A DNA stretch of 64,000 nucleotides from a virus. The stretch's first letter is position 1. Every line of letters begins with the position of its first letter. The translations under genes were made by a program, and so were the position numbers. The notes below the pieces were generated by a model that ran no database searches, was not told the origin of the DNA, and saw only the letters and a program-made list of their open reading frames with translations. Location: IMG/VR virus record IMGVR_UViG_3300024503_000441, positions 1 to 64,000 of that record, one strand, 5' to 3'. Below are positions 36,401-43,576 of this stretch, in pieces.

Positions 36401-39077
36401 TGCAACAGCAACAGCAACACTAGGCGGTTTTGGCGGTTCTGGAGCAGTTTTAAGTGTACAACTAGGAACAGCCGGCAACGTCATCGCTGGTGCAGACCAA
36501 GTTCTAAGCGTAACAGTGGTCCAAGGCGGTACTGGATATACAAGTCCTCCAACAATCTTGTTTAGCGGCGGCAGCGGAAGTGGTACACAAGCCACAGCAG
36601 TCTTGCTCAATGGCACTATTGTTTCTGTGACTGTAACAGTTCCAGGTTCTGGATACACATCAGCTCCAACAGCAACAGCCTACACTGGCACAGTGACTGG
36701 TTACACCATGGTGTCTTATGGTAAGAACTACTTCTCAACACCAACAGTAACAGTTAGCGATCCATTCAACGGAAGTGCATGGACATCAGGTGGTTCTGCT
36801 GTGTTGAATACTATCTATTATTTCAACAACAGTGGTATCAAGAACTTCTATACATGTACAGGTGCTGGAACATTTACTACATCAGGACCGATACATCAAA
36901 GCGGTGCTGCATCAAACGGTACAGCAACTCTAACATATATTGGTACAACAGCTACAGCAGCGGCAGTCACAAATAGCGGAACAAATCCAAACTTGCCAGG
37001 TGTGACATCTATCACATTTGGTACAAATGGTACTGGCGGTTATGGTTACACTTCAGTACCTACAGTGACTATCACAGATGCTACTGCAAGATTTGTCGCG
37101 ATATCAACTGCTAGCACAAACAGTGCATATGCAGTACCAAGCAACCTAGGTGCTGCTTGGGCAGGCGGCGGAGCTCTTCCATCGACTAGCACAGCAGGTC
37201 TAACCTATGGCGGTGGTATCTTAGTAACCTGTGGTGGAACAGCTCTAGCATCAACATCAAGCGATGGTGGTGCAACATGGGTATCACGTACACTACCAAC
37301 ACTAGGTGCAGGAACTTATGTTTCTGTACACTACGGTAATGCTATATTCTTAGCACTAGGATCACAAGGTCAGACAGCTACATCGAGCAATGGTGTAAGC
37401 TGGACAGCACAGGGAACTATTCCAGGTTCTATTACAAACTGGGCTTCAATGGCCTATGGTAATGGTAGATTTGTTGCTATCGCAGGCGGCCAAGGTGGCT
37501 CAGCAAACAGAAACGTTGCCTACACAATCGATAACGGTGTTACATGGTATCTAAGTCCAAACGGAATGCCAGCAAGCGCAGTATGGACAAGGATCCGTTA
37601 TGGTGCAGGTCTATTCTTTGCCACAGCAGAAGGCACAAATCAGTGTGCTACAAGCCCAGACGGTATTACATGGACACTACGCACACTACCTAGCTCAAGC
37701 AACTGGGTATCTTGTGCATTTGGTAACACTAACAAGCGTCCATTATGGGCAGCTATTTCACGCACCAGCGGTACAGTAGCAGCCAGCATCCGTACAGGAG
37801 CTCAAGCAACTGGTCGTGTAAAAGTAGTATCAGGCGTAGTAACAGAAGTCCGTATGCTAGAACCAGGCTCTGGTTATCCATATGGAACTATCAGTGCTAC
37901 CGCAGCAACTACTAATGTTATTACAGCAGACAACGTTGCTCTACTAGTTGACAGTCAACCAATCGAGTTTACTGGTGTAAGCACAGGCGGATTGACTGAA
38001 AACGTCACATACTATGTGATTGGTTCAACTATCTCTGGTAATACATTCAAGGTCAGTGCAACACAAGGTTCAGCAACACCTGTTACATTAACTGCTGCAA
38101 CAGGATTAACAGGAACTTATCGTGCAGGCCCGATCTACACACTAACTGATCCTAACAAGGTCAAGACTGCGGCACTACGTATGCGTATGGCTGATGGATC
38201 TTTAGGCAATCCAAGCTTCACTAACAGAGGTACCAATAACACTACAGCTACAGCAGTGGCACTTGGTGATGGTTTCTCAGATCTATATCAACCAAGCACA
38301 TTTATCAATGTCGCTGGCCTATATCAGATTCCAAAAGCCGGTGCAAACGTAGAGTTTGCAAATATTCCAAATACTTGGTACAAACTAGTTTCTGTAACCA
38401 ACGTGCTAGGAATCGCAGGAAACTATACAGCTCAGTTACAGATCAACCCAAGTCTAACTGTGTACAATGCTCCTTCACAGGGAACATTGATTACTACAAG
38501 ACTATTGTACTCACAGGTTCGTCTAACTGGTCATGACTTCCTGTACATTGGTACCGGTAACAAACAGAGAACAAACTACCCATATGTTGATACTACTTTA
38601 GCGGTACAGGCTAACCAAAGTAACAGCTCAGGTGGCGGTCGTGTGTTCTTCACAAGTACTGACCAAGACGGTAACTTTAACGTTGGTAACCTATTCGGAG
38701 TCCAACAGGCAACTGGTACTGCTACATTGAATGCTTCAGCGTTCAACCTAAGCGGTCTACAGAGCTTGCAGTTAGGTGCTGTTTCGATCGGTGTTGGTTC
38801 TGCAGTTATTACTCAGTTCTCAACAGACCCATACTTCACTGCTAATAGCGATAGTATTGTACCGACTCAACGTGCTATTAAGGCATATATCACTGCACAG
38901 ATTGGTGGTGGTGCTAGCTCGTTGAACGTAAATACATTGACAGCAGGTGTTGTATACTTGGCTAACAATACGATAAGTACAACTACAGGAGTACAAATCA
39001 ACGTTACAGCTAAGTTGAATTTCACAGGTGGCATTGACGGGGCACCCGTTGCACTTGGATTCTTTATGCAAAGATAA
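30261..39077 (+). CDS. Second giant fibre, main 3' part (frame-broken from 29299)
   Basis: 2,938 residues from a TTG that has no ribosome-binding site; the true N-terminus is probably at 29299. Contents: a GLSATN beta domain, one more CBM-like repeat (~95-140), a pectate-lyase-type opening at ~206, and six copies of a C-x-R-D...D-x-x-x-Y-D motif (near residues 347, 668, 825, 963, 1204 and 1516). The fibre block shared with the sister protein (~1556-1715) follows. Propeller-like WxxMAYGxGxFVAIA and GSGYTSAPT repeats lie at ~1990-2495. The same C-terminal domain (RLTGHDFLYIGTGN, STDQDGNF, VPTQRAIKAY) closes it. Probably the longest fibre or adhesin component. Confidence 0.8.
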   Translation: MGKTKQWTTLGSNFGSYTGLSATNISSSGSSAVFTVTRAGTVYSATATTPGSGYAINDTLKILGTSLGGLSPVNDVILTVTGVTSGGITAVSCTGISTTWTSGTTYVLGDVTFWGSSSYICVSAHVAATGNRPDNDTTATYWNLLANGTETAVLTTKGDMFYYGPNGATRLPVGTDGQVLRVNSNSYPAWAYYGQINNLVWVAPSGVDTLDDGTGTTIDKPWKSVRYAAQKIEEGYLNRQAGLLLAKNKQFVLKEIDNFVQYTYKATITSTNASNQFVAADTGGLRVNMPVVFTTTIGGVTVGTQYYIKTIDSSTLFTISNTRGGSTRTLTQQTGAQTVSYNNVSAKTQRDTGYVLDGIIFDITHSGTSKTIANASAYYTSAGTAYATNVDAGEITVFTETHEYLKTLVANILGNVPPANNYQTLNGISVGSQALQIIDNTLTAETGTTQSAQDLIQVIKAGVSAGTATGIPTPIQPTTTIRITTGTFNEVTPINIPSYTAIVGDELRTSVVQPASANKFLVNDETRSTAAIQRLRAIVPNLMSNTPVTPTTGNTVSQVTSLPAGSVGSTLATSRITKLADTVYDVFTNGINSLPDFQIPDPTNYGTSLTDTAYAATGYASGATTGFDLGRAQIIQNYAFLKADVSQYLINNYNSVWTALGATGQAKCQRDVGYILDAIVYDITYGGNTQSLIAGSSYYSYYQLTIANSELTATKAAYAYLKAQVSAIVTKTAVAAAGNVTPIVTTGTAGSAAAAAFAGDRVQNVYDWLNNGTAPATVQPATSWVSASLVAARAALQARRSEIAADASAWVKKFFQNVNFVEATCQRDVGLMVDAFGYDLMFNSNYASIVAGMSYSRSLTSTAKVTGSQFQAQQGFIEFLKSKCRIIAASGSAAQVDACLYDLISTINNGGVPRFQWPDPSTINSGYAAAKMALYDNVEFLQAEVIAYIAANYPAVSYDSNICKRDVRYVIDALRYDLTYGGNFASTQAGKKYYSALTSTLQIASGEKAATLAAYGYLSTLAQSVAQNTLVASPLQGSVTQVRTKGTQTVGSAGAATQIGTLMTTITNIINNGLTTGVPTLTITAIASGNTFTSNGHGLAVGDMITAQTTTNGLIAGTIYYVQSFATNTFTLSSSYLGAALSGFTNGTGLTITVEKTNMPSITGVSTELQTAYQTLSGAKAAIQAAVLSFINTNYSTLTYNQATCSRDVGFIIDSIAYDFMFNSNFRSVVSGRTYYTSQASLVIAGQKEATISAMNYLKTQIAASVYSSTTAQTRANNLMDIIIKILTTGIGTAATAELSPEINGTVTYENTLATIQGAEILRANSDFIAAELAAFTTVNNSATVTNTTVSTNVITTSTAHNLVVGDPVQFSAVTINATATQTFASTDGVRPNQILVTSTAGMVVNMPIIFTGTVFGGITQNSTYYIKSLPGGNYITISSVSGGTTTNLTAGTGSTAFTAGGLFGNLVANTVYWVLTTPSTTTFTVTATNGSSQPFSLTTASGVATSFYYFDQAKCKRDTAEYVKALVYDLQYTGNYKTLQAAMWYNNSVTGSTAQDMFRVRNATGLRNCTLNGLYGPYGGLTNANSYGTKRPTAGAFVALDPGFGPNDTNVWVTNRSHYSQNVTMFGTGCTGAKIDAALHNGGNKSMVKNDFTTILSDGIGVWCTGSGSLTELVSVFNYYGYAGYLAEYGGRIRATNGNSSYGTYGVIAEGVDTYETPLYGTVNNSYFQAQMTNVVTDLNNKVLRIEYGNAGQNYTNSVTTISGSGFNAAAMHDEFRDGALFESRIIDLNDGNGYGGTSYVTFANAAQTGDRYSITIAATDTSLSSAYIGMRIQVTAGTGVGQYGNILTYNNGSKIAQVYKDSFNNVTITATTQGTPSTVTVSDTSQMYATMPFYVASTVGGLSSGQVYFVQSVVNSTTINVSATSGGGALTSAITTTTGQSVTLYAAGWDHTVSGTPIVAALDLTTTYIIEPRISYTAPGYAATARTLPATATWSNMAYGSGNYVAIASGGTSTAYSTDGVTWSAGGALPSSQTWGQVVYAGGEGATATATLGGFGGSGAVLSVQLGTAGNVIAGADQVLSVTVVQGGTGYTSPPTILFSGGSGSGTQATAVLLNGTIVSVTVTVPGSGYTSAPTATAYTGTVTGYTMVSYGKNYFSTPTVTVSDPFNGSAWTSGGSAVLNTIYYFNNSGIKNFYTCTGAGTFTTSGPIHQSGAASNGTATLTYIGTTATAAAVTNSGTNPNLPGVTSITFGTNGTGGYGYTSVPTVTITDATARFVAISTASTNSAYAVPSNLGAAWAGGGALPSTSTAGLTYGGGILVTCGGTALASTSSDGGATWVSRTLPTLGAGTYVSVHYGNAIFLALGSQGQTATSSNGVSWTAQGTIPGSITNWASMAYGNGRFVAIAGGQGGSANRNVAYTIDNGVTWYLSPNGMPASAVWTRIRYGAGLFFATAEGTNQCATSPDGITWTLRTLPSSSNWVSCAFGNTNKRPLWAAISRTSGTVAASIRTGAQATGRVKVVSGVVTEVRMLEPGSGYPYGTISATAATTNVITADNVALLVDSQPIEFTGVSTGGLTENVTYYVIGSTISGNTFKVSATQGSATPVTLTAATGLTGTYRAGPIYTLTDPNKVKTAALRMRMADGSLGNPSFTNRGTNNTTATAVALGDGFSDLYQPSTFINVAGLYQIPKAGANVEFANIPNTWYKLVSVTNVLGIAGNYTAQLQINPSLTVYNAPSQGTLITTRLLYSQVRLTGHDFLYIGTGNKQRTNYPYVDTTLAVQANQSNSSGGGRVFFTSTDQDGNFNVGNLFGVQQATGTATLNASAFNLSGLQSLQLGAVSIGVGSAVITQFSTDPYFTANSDSIVPTQRAIKAYITAQIGGGASSLNVNTLTAGVVYLANNTISTTTGVQINVTAKLNFTGGIDGAPVALGFFMQR

Positions 39078-39093
39078 TATTGGAGAAAATTAA

Positions 39094-39414
39094 ATGGCAA
39101 CAGGAAGATTAGGAAATACATCCCCAGGGGCTTCGACAAATACCACATTGTACACGGTTCCGACAGGATATTACACAGTAGCAAACGTTTCGTTTACTAA
39201 CACGAATGCTACATCAGTTACAGTACGTCTAGCTATGGCTAGTACAACTAGCCCTACCAGCTCAGAATGGATCGAATGGGGAACCACAATCGTTCCAAAC
39301 GGTGTTCTAGAACGTACTGGTCTAGTTCTACAACCAGGGTTAAACCTAGTAGGATGGTGTAGCAGCACTGGTGTAAACGTTACAGTCTACGGTATTGAAA
39401 CATCTACAACTTAA
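39094..39414 (+). CDS. Small beta-rich structural protein
   Basis: 106 residues: TVPTGYYTVANVSFTNTNAT at the start, then SEWIEWGTTIVPNGVLERTG and LVLQPGLNLVGWCSST. It has the same style and length as the small proteins at 15036 and 19817 (single beta-sandwich, conserved P-N-G turn). It follows the giant fibre gene by 16 bases with GGAG in between, suggesting an accessory subunit or chaperone-like cap for it. No firm function. Confidence 0.68.
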   Translation: MATGRLGNTSPGASTNTTLYTVPTGYYTVANVSFTNTNATSVTVRLAMASTTSPTSSEWIEWGTTIVPNGVLERTGLVLQPGLNLVGWCSSTGVNVTVYGIETSTT

Positions 39415-39428
39415 TGTGAGATAGAAAA

Positions 39429-40184
39429 ATGGCAAGATATAATACAGTTTATAATACTACATCAGTATCGGGATCAACATCAATTTCGTCTCCCGTACAA
39501 GGTCTGACCACGACGATTACAGGAGCAGGTGGTGTTACCATTACTGTACCAAGTCCTGTATTATTTGCCGGCTATACTCAGACTTACTATAATGCTACTA
39601 GCGGTAGCATCACATTAAGCTCACCAAGCGGAATATTTACAGGTCCAGCATCTAGCGGTACAGCTAACCAAACAGTGCCAAGTCAAACTACGATGACGAT
39701 CACAGCAGATGGTACTAACTATGTGTTGGCTAACATCGAAGGTGGTGTATTGGTTGCTACAACTGGTACTTTCAGCGATAACGTTAATATGAACGGTTCT
39801 TTTGTAAGAGCCAGCTCAGCGTTTTCTACAGTTGGTTCTAACCAGTACGACCTAACAACCGCAGGTTATGTAAAAGCTAGATACGGTAACGATTGGCAGG
39901 TTATTACAACAGGTTATACCGCTGTTGCAGGTGATCGTATCATGTGCAATACTTCCGGTGGTGGTTTTACTGTTACACTTCCATCAGCACCTAACAGAGG
40001 TGATTCTGTACATTTTATCGATTATTCAAGAACATTTAACACACAAAACTTAACTGTAAATAATAACGGTAACAGAATCATGGGTATTTTAGATACCATG
40101 ACAGTTTCCACAGCAGGTGCAGCATTCCAGTTAGTTTATTCAGGAGCAAGTAACCCAGGATGGTTAATGGCTCAGGGTATTTAA
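39429..40184 (+). CDS. Fibre/tail structural protein
   Basis: 251 residues. The N-terminal half is Ser/Thr-rich beta sequence (TTTITGAGGVTITVPSPVLF). The C-terminal half carries a recognisable tail-spike-tip-like domain with YTAVAGDRIMCNTSGGGFTV and LPSAPNRGDSVHFIDYSRTF. That pattern (A-G-D-R-I ... T-L-P) occurs at the end of many fibre and pectate-lyase-like phage proteins. It sits between the giant fibre and the adhesin triplet and is likely part of the same distal organelle. Confidence 0.7.
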   Translation: MARYNTVYNTTSVSGSTSISSPVQGLTTTITGAGGVTITVPSPVLFAGYTQTYYNATSGSITLSSPSGIFTGPASSGTANQTVPSQTTMTITADGTNYVLANIEGGVLVATTGTFSDNVNMNGSFVRASSAFSTVGSNQYDLTTAGYVKARYGNDWQVITTGYTAVAGDRIMCNTSGGGFTVTLPSAPNRGDSVHFIDYSRTFNTQNLTVNNNGNRIMGILDTMTVSTAGAAFQLVYSGASNPGWLMAQGI

Positions 40185-40196
40185 TAGAGGTCCGAA

Positions 40197-41048
40197 ATGC
40201 CGTTTGATTATCAAACACTTAAAAACATTAGTTCCGCAGCAATCATTGACGGCAGTGTCGCGACCGCAGATATCGGTGATACGCAGATCACTGCTGATCG
40301 TATACAAACAGGTGCAGTTTCATCTAGTAAGTTTGCTGCCAACGCAGTCAACACAACGACTGGTGTAGTCACAGGAACTTTACCTGTGAACAGAGGCGGT
40401 CGTGGAAGAACTGACCTAGGTAGCGCATACCAGGCTGTCTATTCAGACGGCAGTCAGCAAGTCAACTCCGACCACGGTATCTATGGTATACAGGTTTTTA
40501 CAGGTTCAGGAACATGGAACCGACCAACTAACGTCCGTTATATTCGAGTACAGTGCCAAGGCGGAGCAGGCGGTGGCTCGGGCCACGGAGAAGGTGGCGG
40601 CGCCGGAGGATACACAGAGCGTTTCTTAGATGTAACTGGCATTCCATCAGTATCTGTATATGTTGGTGGCGGTGGCGGTGGTACTTATTATTCTGGCGCA
40701 GGCGGAAATGGCGACTACGCAGGTTTTGGGCCATACTGCTCGGCAGGTGGCGGTCACGGAGCCAATAGACAGAATCAGCACAGTGGCGGCGTTAGTGGCA
40801 CAGGATCGGGTGGAAGTTTAAACATTTACCAAGGTGGTGGCCTAAGCCATCACGCTTACTCGGCACAAAGTTGTGCTGATACTTATTTTGGAGGCGGTGC
40901 CCCAAGTAGTCACCCACAGGGCGGCCACTTTGCGCATGTCCACCAAGGTCACTCAGCACCAGGCACAGGCGGCGCAGGCGCACACTTCCACGGACATAGA
41001 GGTTCAGACGGAAGACCGGGATTGGTTTTAGTCACAATGTATTATTAA
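40197..41048 (+). CDS. Gly/His-rich adhesin-like protein, copy 1
   Basis: 283 residues. N-terminal MPFDYQTLKNIS and an alpha/beta neck to about residue 85, a short beta domain with FTGSGTWNRPTNVRYIRVQC, then a C-terminal half of glycine-rich motifs (GGGGGGTYYSGAGGNGDYAG). It is followed by a His-rich stretch (GGHFAHVHQGHSAPGTGG) and the end HRGSDGRPGLVLV. The alternation of poly-Gly strands with short variable loops resembles the gp38-type adhesins of T2/S16-like phages (polyglycine II sandwich). H-x-H patterns could bind metal. First of three tandem paralogs. Confidence 0.78.
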   Translation: MPFDYQTLKNISSAAIIDGSVATADIGDTQITADRIQTGAVSSSKFAANAVNTTTGVVTGTLPVNRGGRGRTDLGSAYQAVYSDGSQQVNSDHGIYGIQVFTGSGTWNRPTNVRYIRVQCQGGAGGGSGHGEGGGAGGYTERFLDVTGIPSVSVYVGGGGGGTYYSGAGGNGDYAGFGPYCSAGGGHGANRQNQHSGGVSGTGSGGSLNIYQGGGLSHHAYSAQSCADTYFGGGAPSSHPQGGHFAHVHQGHSAPGTGGAGAHFHGHRGSDGRPGLVLVTMYY

Positions 41049-41062
41049 TAAGAGAGTAGAAA

Positions 41063-41920
41063 ATGCCATTTGATTATCAGACACTGAAAAATATTAGTAA
41101 TGCAGCGTTTCAAAGCGGAGCTATTACTGGTAGCGATATCGGTGCTTCACAGATTACAACTTCAAAATATCAAACAGGATCATTAACAGCTAACGAACTA
41201 GGAACAAGCTCAGTAGATCTCGCCAGCGGCACAGTTACAGGTGTTACTCCCTATACTAGGGGCGGTACAGGTTTGAGTGGTGTCGGTGGCGCATATCAAA
41301 TTCTTACAACCAACAGCAGCACAAACGCATTGACATGGGCAAACCATGGTATCTATAGAATGGTTGTATTCACTGGATCAGGAACATATACTCCAGCAGC
41401 TGGCGTAAGATATGTTTGGGTACAGGTTCAAGGAGCCGGCGGCGGCGCTGGTGGTCACGGTGAATCCGGTGCAGCAGGAGGATATGCTGAAAGAATTGTC
41501 AGCATGGTTGGAGTCCCTTCTGTCTCAGTTTATGTTGGCGGTGGTGGCGGTGGTACATATTACAACAATGCAGGCGGTAATGGAGACTACGCAGGTTTTG
41601 GTCCTTATGTATCGGCGAGCGGCGGCCACGGAGCATGCCGCCAAAATAACCATAATGGCGGTGTAAGCGGAGTAGGATCTGGCGGTAATTTTAACATCCA
41701 TACAGGATCTGGTGGCGGCCACGAACAGCGTTCGTCGGGCATGGGAGGTTCAAGTTTCTGGGGAGGCCCAGCACCTGCAGGACACCCGCAAGGAGGACAC
41801 TTTAGCCATATCCATCAAGGTCACGCAGCACCGGGCACAGGTGGCACAGCAGGATACTTTAGTGGACACAGAGGTTCAGATGGACGTCCCGGACTTGTAG
41901 TTATAACAGAGTTTTATTAA
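41063..41920 (+). CDS. Gly/His-rich adhesin-like protein, copy 2
   Basis: 285 residues, same architecture as its two neighbours. The core VGGGGGGTYYNNAGGNGDYA and the end HRGSDGRPGLVVI are nearly identical to theirs. The N-terminal neck after MPFDYQTLK and the loop between NFNIHTGSGGGHEQRSSG and the PQGGHF motif differ. Contains HFSHIHQGH. Variation confined to the neck and one exposed-looking loop fits receptor-binding specificity changes on a fixed scaffold (inference from the three-way comparison). Confidence 0.78.
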   Translation: MPFDYQTLKNISNAAFQSGAITGSDIGASQITTSKYQTGSLTANELGTSSVDLASGTVTGVTPYTRGGTGLSGVGGAYQILTTNSSTNALTWANHGIYRMVVFTGSGTYTPAAGVRYVWVQVQGAGGGAGGHGESGAAGGYAERIVSMVGVPSVSVYVGGGGGGTYYNNAGGNGDYAGFGPYVSASGGHGACRQNNHNGGVSGVGSGGNFNIHTGSGGGHEQRSSGMGGSSFWGGPAPAGHPQGGHFSHIHQGHAAPGTGGTAGYFSGHRGSDGRPGLVVITEFY

Positions 41921-41932
41921 TGGGAAGAGAAA

Positions 41933-42793
41933 ATGCCATTTGATTATCAAACACTCAAACAGATTAACAGTTCTGCGATCATAGACGGAACGATCCAGAC
42001 AGCTAGTATTGCGTCTAGGACCATTCCTACATCAGATCTTGCAGACTCAAATATCACTGCTTCTCAGCTAGCTAATAGCTCAGTAGACTTAGGCAGTGGT
42101 ATAGTCACAGGAACAATGCCTGTGGGTAAAGGCGGTACAGCAATAACCAGCGTCGGCAGCGCAAATACAGTTTTAAGAACAAACTCAGCAGCAAACGGCT
42201 ATGAATATGCTACAGTTGGCCCAAACAGTATTTCGGTATTTACATCAGGTGGTACATGGAACAGACCTGCTGGCGTAAGATACATTCGTATTAAATGCCA
42301 AGGCGCAGGTGGTGGCGGTGGCGGACATGGTGAGTCGGGTGCTGCGGGCGGTTATGCCGAACGTGTACTTGAAGTAGCAGTCAACAATATTAACTCCGTG
42401 TCAGTTTATGTCGGCGGCGGCGGCGGTGGCACATACTACAACAATGCAGGTGGTAATGGAGATTATGCTGGTTTTGGTCCTTATGTGTCGGCAGGCGGCG
42501 GGCACGGTGCTTGTCGTCAAAACAACCACAGCGGTGGTGTTAGTGGCAACGGATCAGGTGGAGACTTAAACATACACCAAGGTGGCGGTGGCGCACACCA
42601 TCATAGTTTTGGTCCAGGCGGAACAAGTCACTTCGGTGGCCCTGCTCCTAGTGGACACCCACAAGGTGGGCATTTTAGTCACAATCACCAAACTCATGCA
42701 GCCCCAGGAACAGGCGGAACTGGTGGTTATTTCCACGGACACCGCGGTAGTGACGGTCGTCCAGGTATTGTTGTAGTTGAAGAATATAGATAA
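41933..42793 (+). CDS. Gly/His-rich adhesin-like protein, copy 3
   Basis: 286 residues, closest to copy 2 in the glycine core and with the same HPQGGHFSHNHQTH region. The variable loop here is especially His-rich (GGGGAHHHSFGPGGTSHF). The neck sequence after MPFDYQTLK is different again. It closes the fibre module; AGGAG and a TATAAATA follow directly before the next gene. Alternative: an accessory coat protein rather than adhesin. Confidence 0.78.
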   Translation: MPFDYQTLKQINSSAIIDGTIQTASIASRTIPTSDLADSNITASQLANSSVDLGSGIVTGTMPVGKGGTAITSVGSANTVLRTNSAANGYEYATVGPNSISVFTSGGTWNRPAGVRYIRIKCQGAGGGGGGHGESGAAGGYAERVLEVAVNNINSVSVYVGGGGGGTYYNNAGGNGDYAGFGPYVSAGGGHGACRQNNHSGGVSGNGSGGDLNIHQGGGGAHHHSFGPGGTSHFGGPAPSGHPQGGHFSHNHQTHAAPGTGGTGGYFHGHRGSDGRPGIVVVEEYR

Positions 42794-42800
42794 TCAGGAG

Positions 42801-42808
42801 TATAAATA
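42801..42808 (+). promoter_or_regulatory. Late promoter, exact TATAAATA
   Basis: Exact T4 late consensus between the third adhesin and the next gene. T4 spacing puts the transcript start on the A of the ATG at 42814, so this transcript could be leaderless. The AGGAG at 42796-42800 would act only in read-through RNA. Confidence 0.6.
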
Positions 42809-42813
42809 ACACT

Positions 42814-43476
42814 ATGAAGAAAGCACTTGTATCATATCAAGGATATGTCAGCAAAATCGTTGATCCGGGCGAGGAAGGTCCTTTATACGAAGGCCCAGAC
42901 GCAACGATCATGTGGGTAGATGCTCCGGACAATATCCAAATGGACTGGACACTAGAATGGAGTCCTAGTCAACAAATCATGGTTTGGGTTGAAAGAGATG
43001 GCCCTCATACAGACAACGGCGTTGCACGTAGAGTAGCCTACGGCGAGATCGGCGCCCAGCTAGGTCTAATCTTTGATGCTATCAAAGAACACGGAGTTTT
43101 AGATACTAACAGCGATTGGTATAAACATCAGCTATTAGTTAAATCGTTGATTCCTAAGCCAGTGCCACAGCCAAGTTACGGAAGTCTTGAAGAAATGGCT
43201 GCTGCTATGCAAAACCAAGAACCATCACCAGATCTTCCTAGCACTGCTTGTACACCAGATATACAATCATGGAAGCGTTATCCCGGTTGGAAGGGCTATG
43301 AAGGCGAAAAAATGCCTATTCCAGCAGGCGCAAAAATGAATGACAATGGGTGGTTATATTCTGCAACTGGTGAGAAGCTGCACATTGCCAGTTATTATGG
43401 CATCGTCAGCGAAACCGCAGCTAACGGCACCATTACATGGTACGGACCAGACGAGAATCCACTACCAAAAGTCTAA
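42814..43476 (+). CDS. Unknown protein, possible fibre-assembly factor
   Basis: 220 residues. The block ARRVAYGEIGAQLGLIFDAI resembles the YGxIGDQLDxLxxDI helix common in phage tail-assembly chaperone-type proteins. The C-terminal part (WKRYPGWKGYEGEKMPIPAG, then NGWLYSATGEKL) looks like a separate small domain. Placement straight after the adhesins and before a terminator is where fibre-assembly (tfa-like) factors often lie. Function is tentative. Confidence 0.65.
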   Translation: MKKALVSYQGYVSKIVDPGEEGPLYEGPDATIMWVDAPDNIQMDWTLEWSPSQQIMVWVERDGPHTDNGVARRVAYGEIGAQLGLIFDAIKEHGVLDTNSDWYKHQLLVKSLIPKPVPQPSYGSLEEMAAAMQNQEPSPDLPSTACTPDIQSWKRYPGWKGYEGEKMPIPAGAKMNDNGWLYSATGEKLHIASYYGIVSETAANGTITWYGPDENPLPKV

Positions 43477-43490
43477 TATTAGACACGATT

Positions 43491-43519
43491 AAAAAGGGCG
43501 AATCGTACTCGCCCTTTTT
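43491..43519 (+). terminator. Intrinsic terminator ending the fibre module
   Basis: 11-bp stem AAAAAGGGCGA/TCGCCCTTTTT with a 7-base loop, the 3' arm supplying the U-tract. Fifteen bases after the stop of the preceding gene. Separates the fibre module from the halogenase/oxygenase block. Confidence 0.9.
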
Positions 43520-43543
43520 CTATGATCACTTAAAACAATGACC

Positions 43544-43550
43544 ATAAATA
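43544..43550 (+). promoter_or_regulatory. Late promoter core for the enzyme block
   Basis: CATAAATA 27 bases before the first halogenase ATG, right after the terminator. Predicted leader about 21 bases. It implies late (structural-phase) expression of the plus-strand enzymes, since no other promoter of this type was seen up to 53223. Confidence 0.6.
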
Positions 43551-43576
43551 GTTGACGTTAAACAAAGGGTTTTCTC

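Noticed and set aside
40528-41000. Alternative-frame open readings in the Gly/His-rich adhesin genes
   Set aside because: They arise from GGX-rich codons; the three paralogs conserve only the sense frame.
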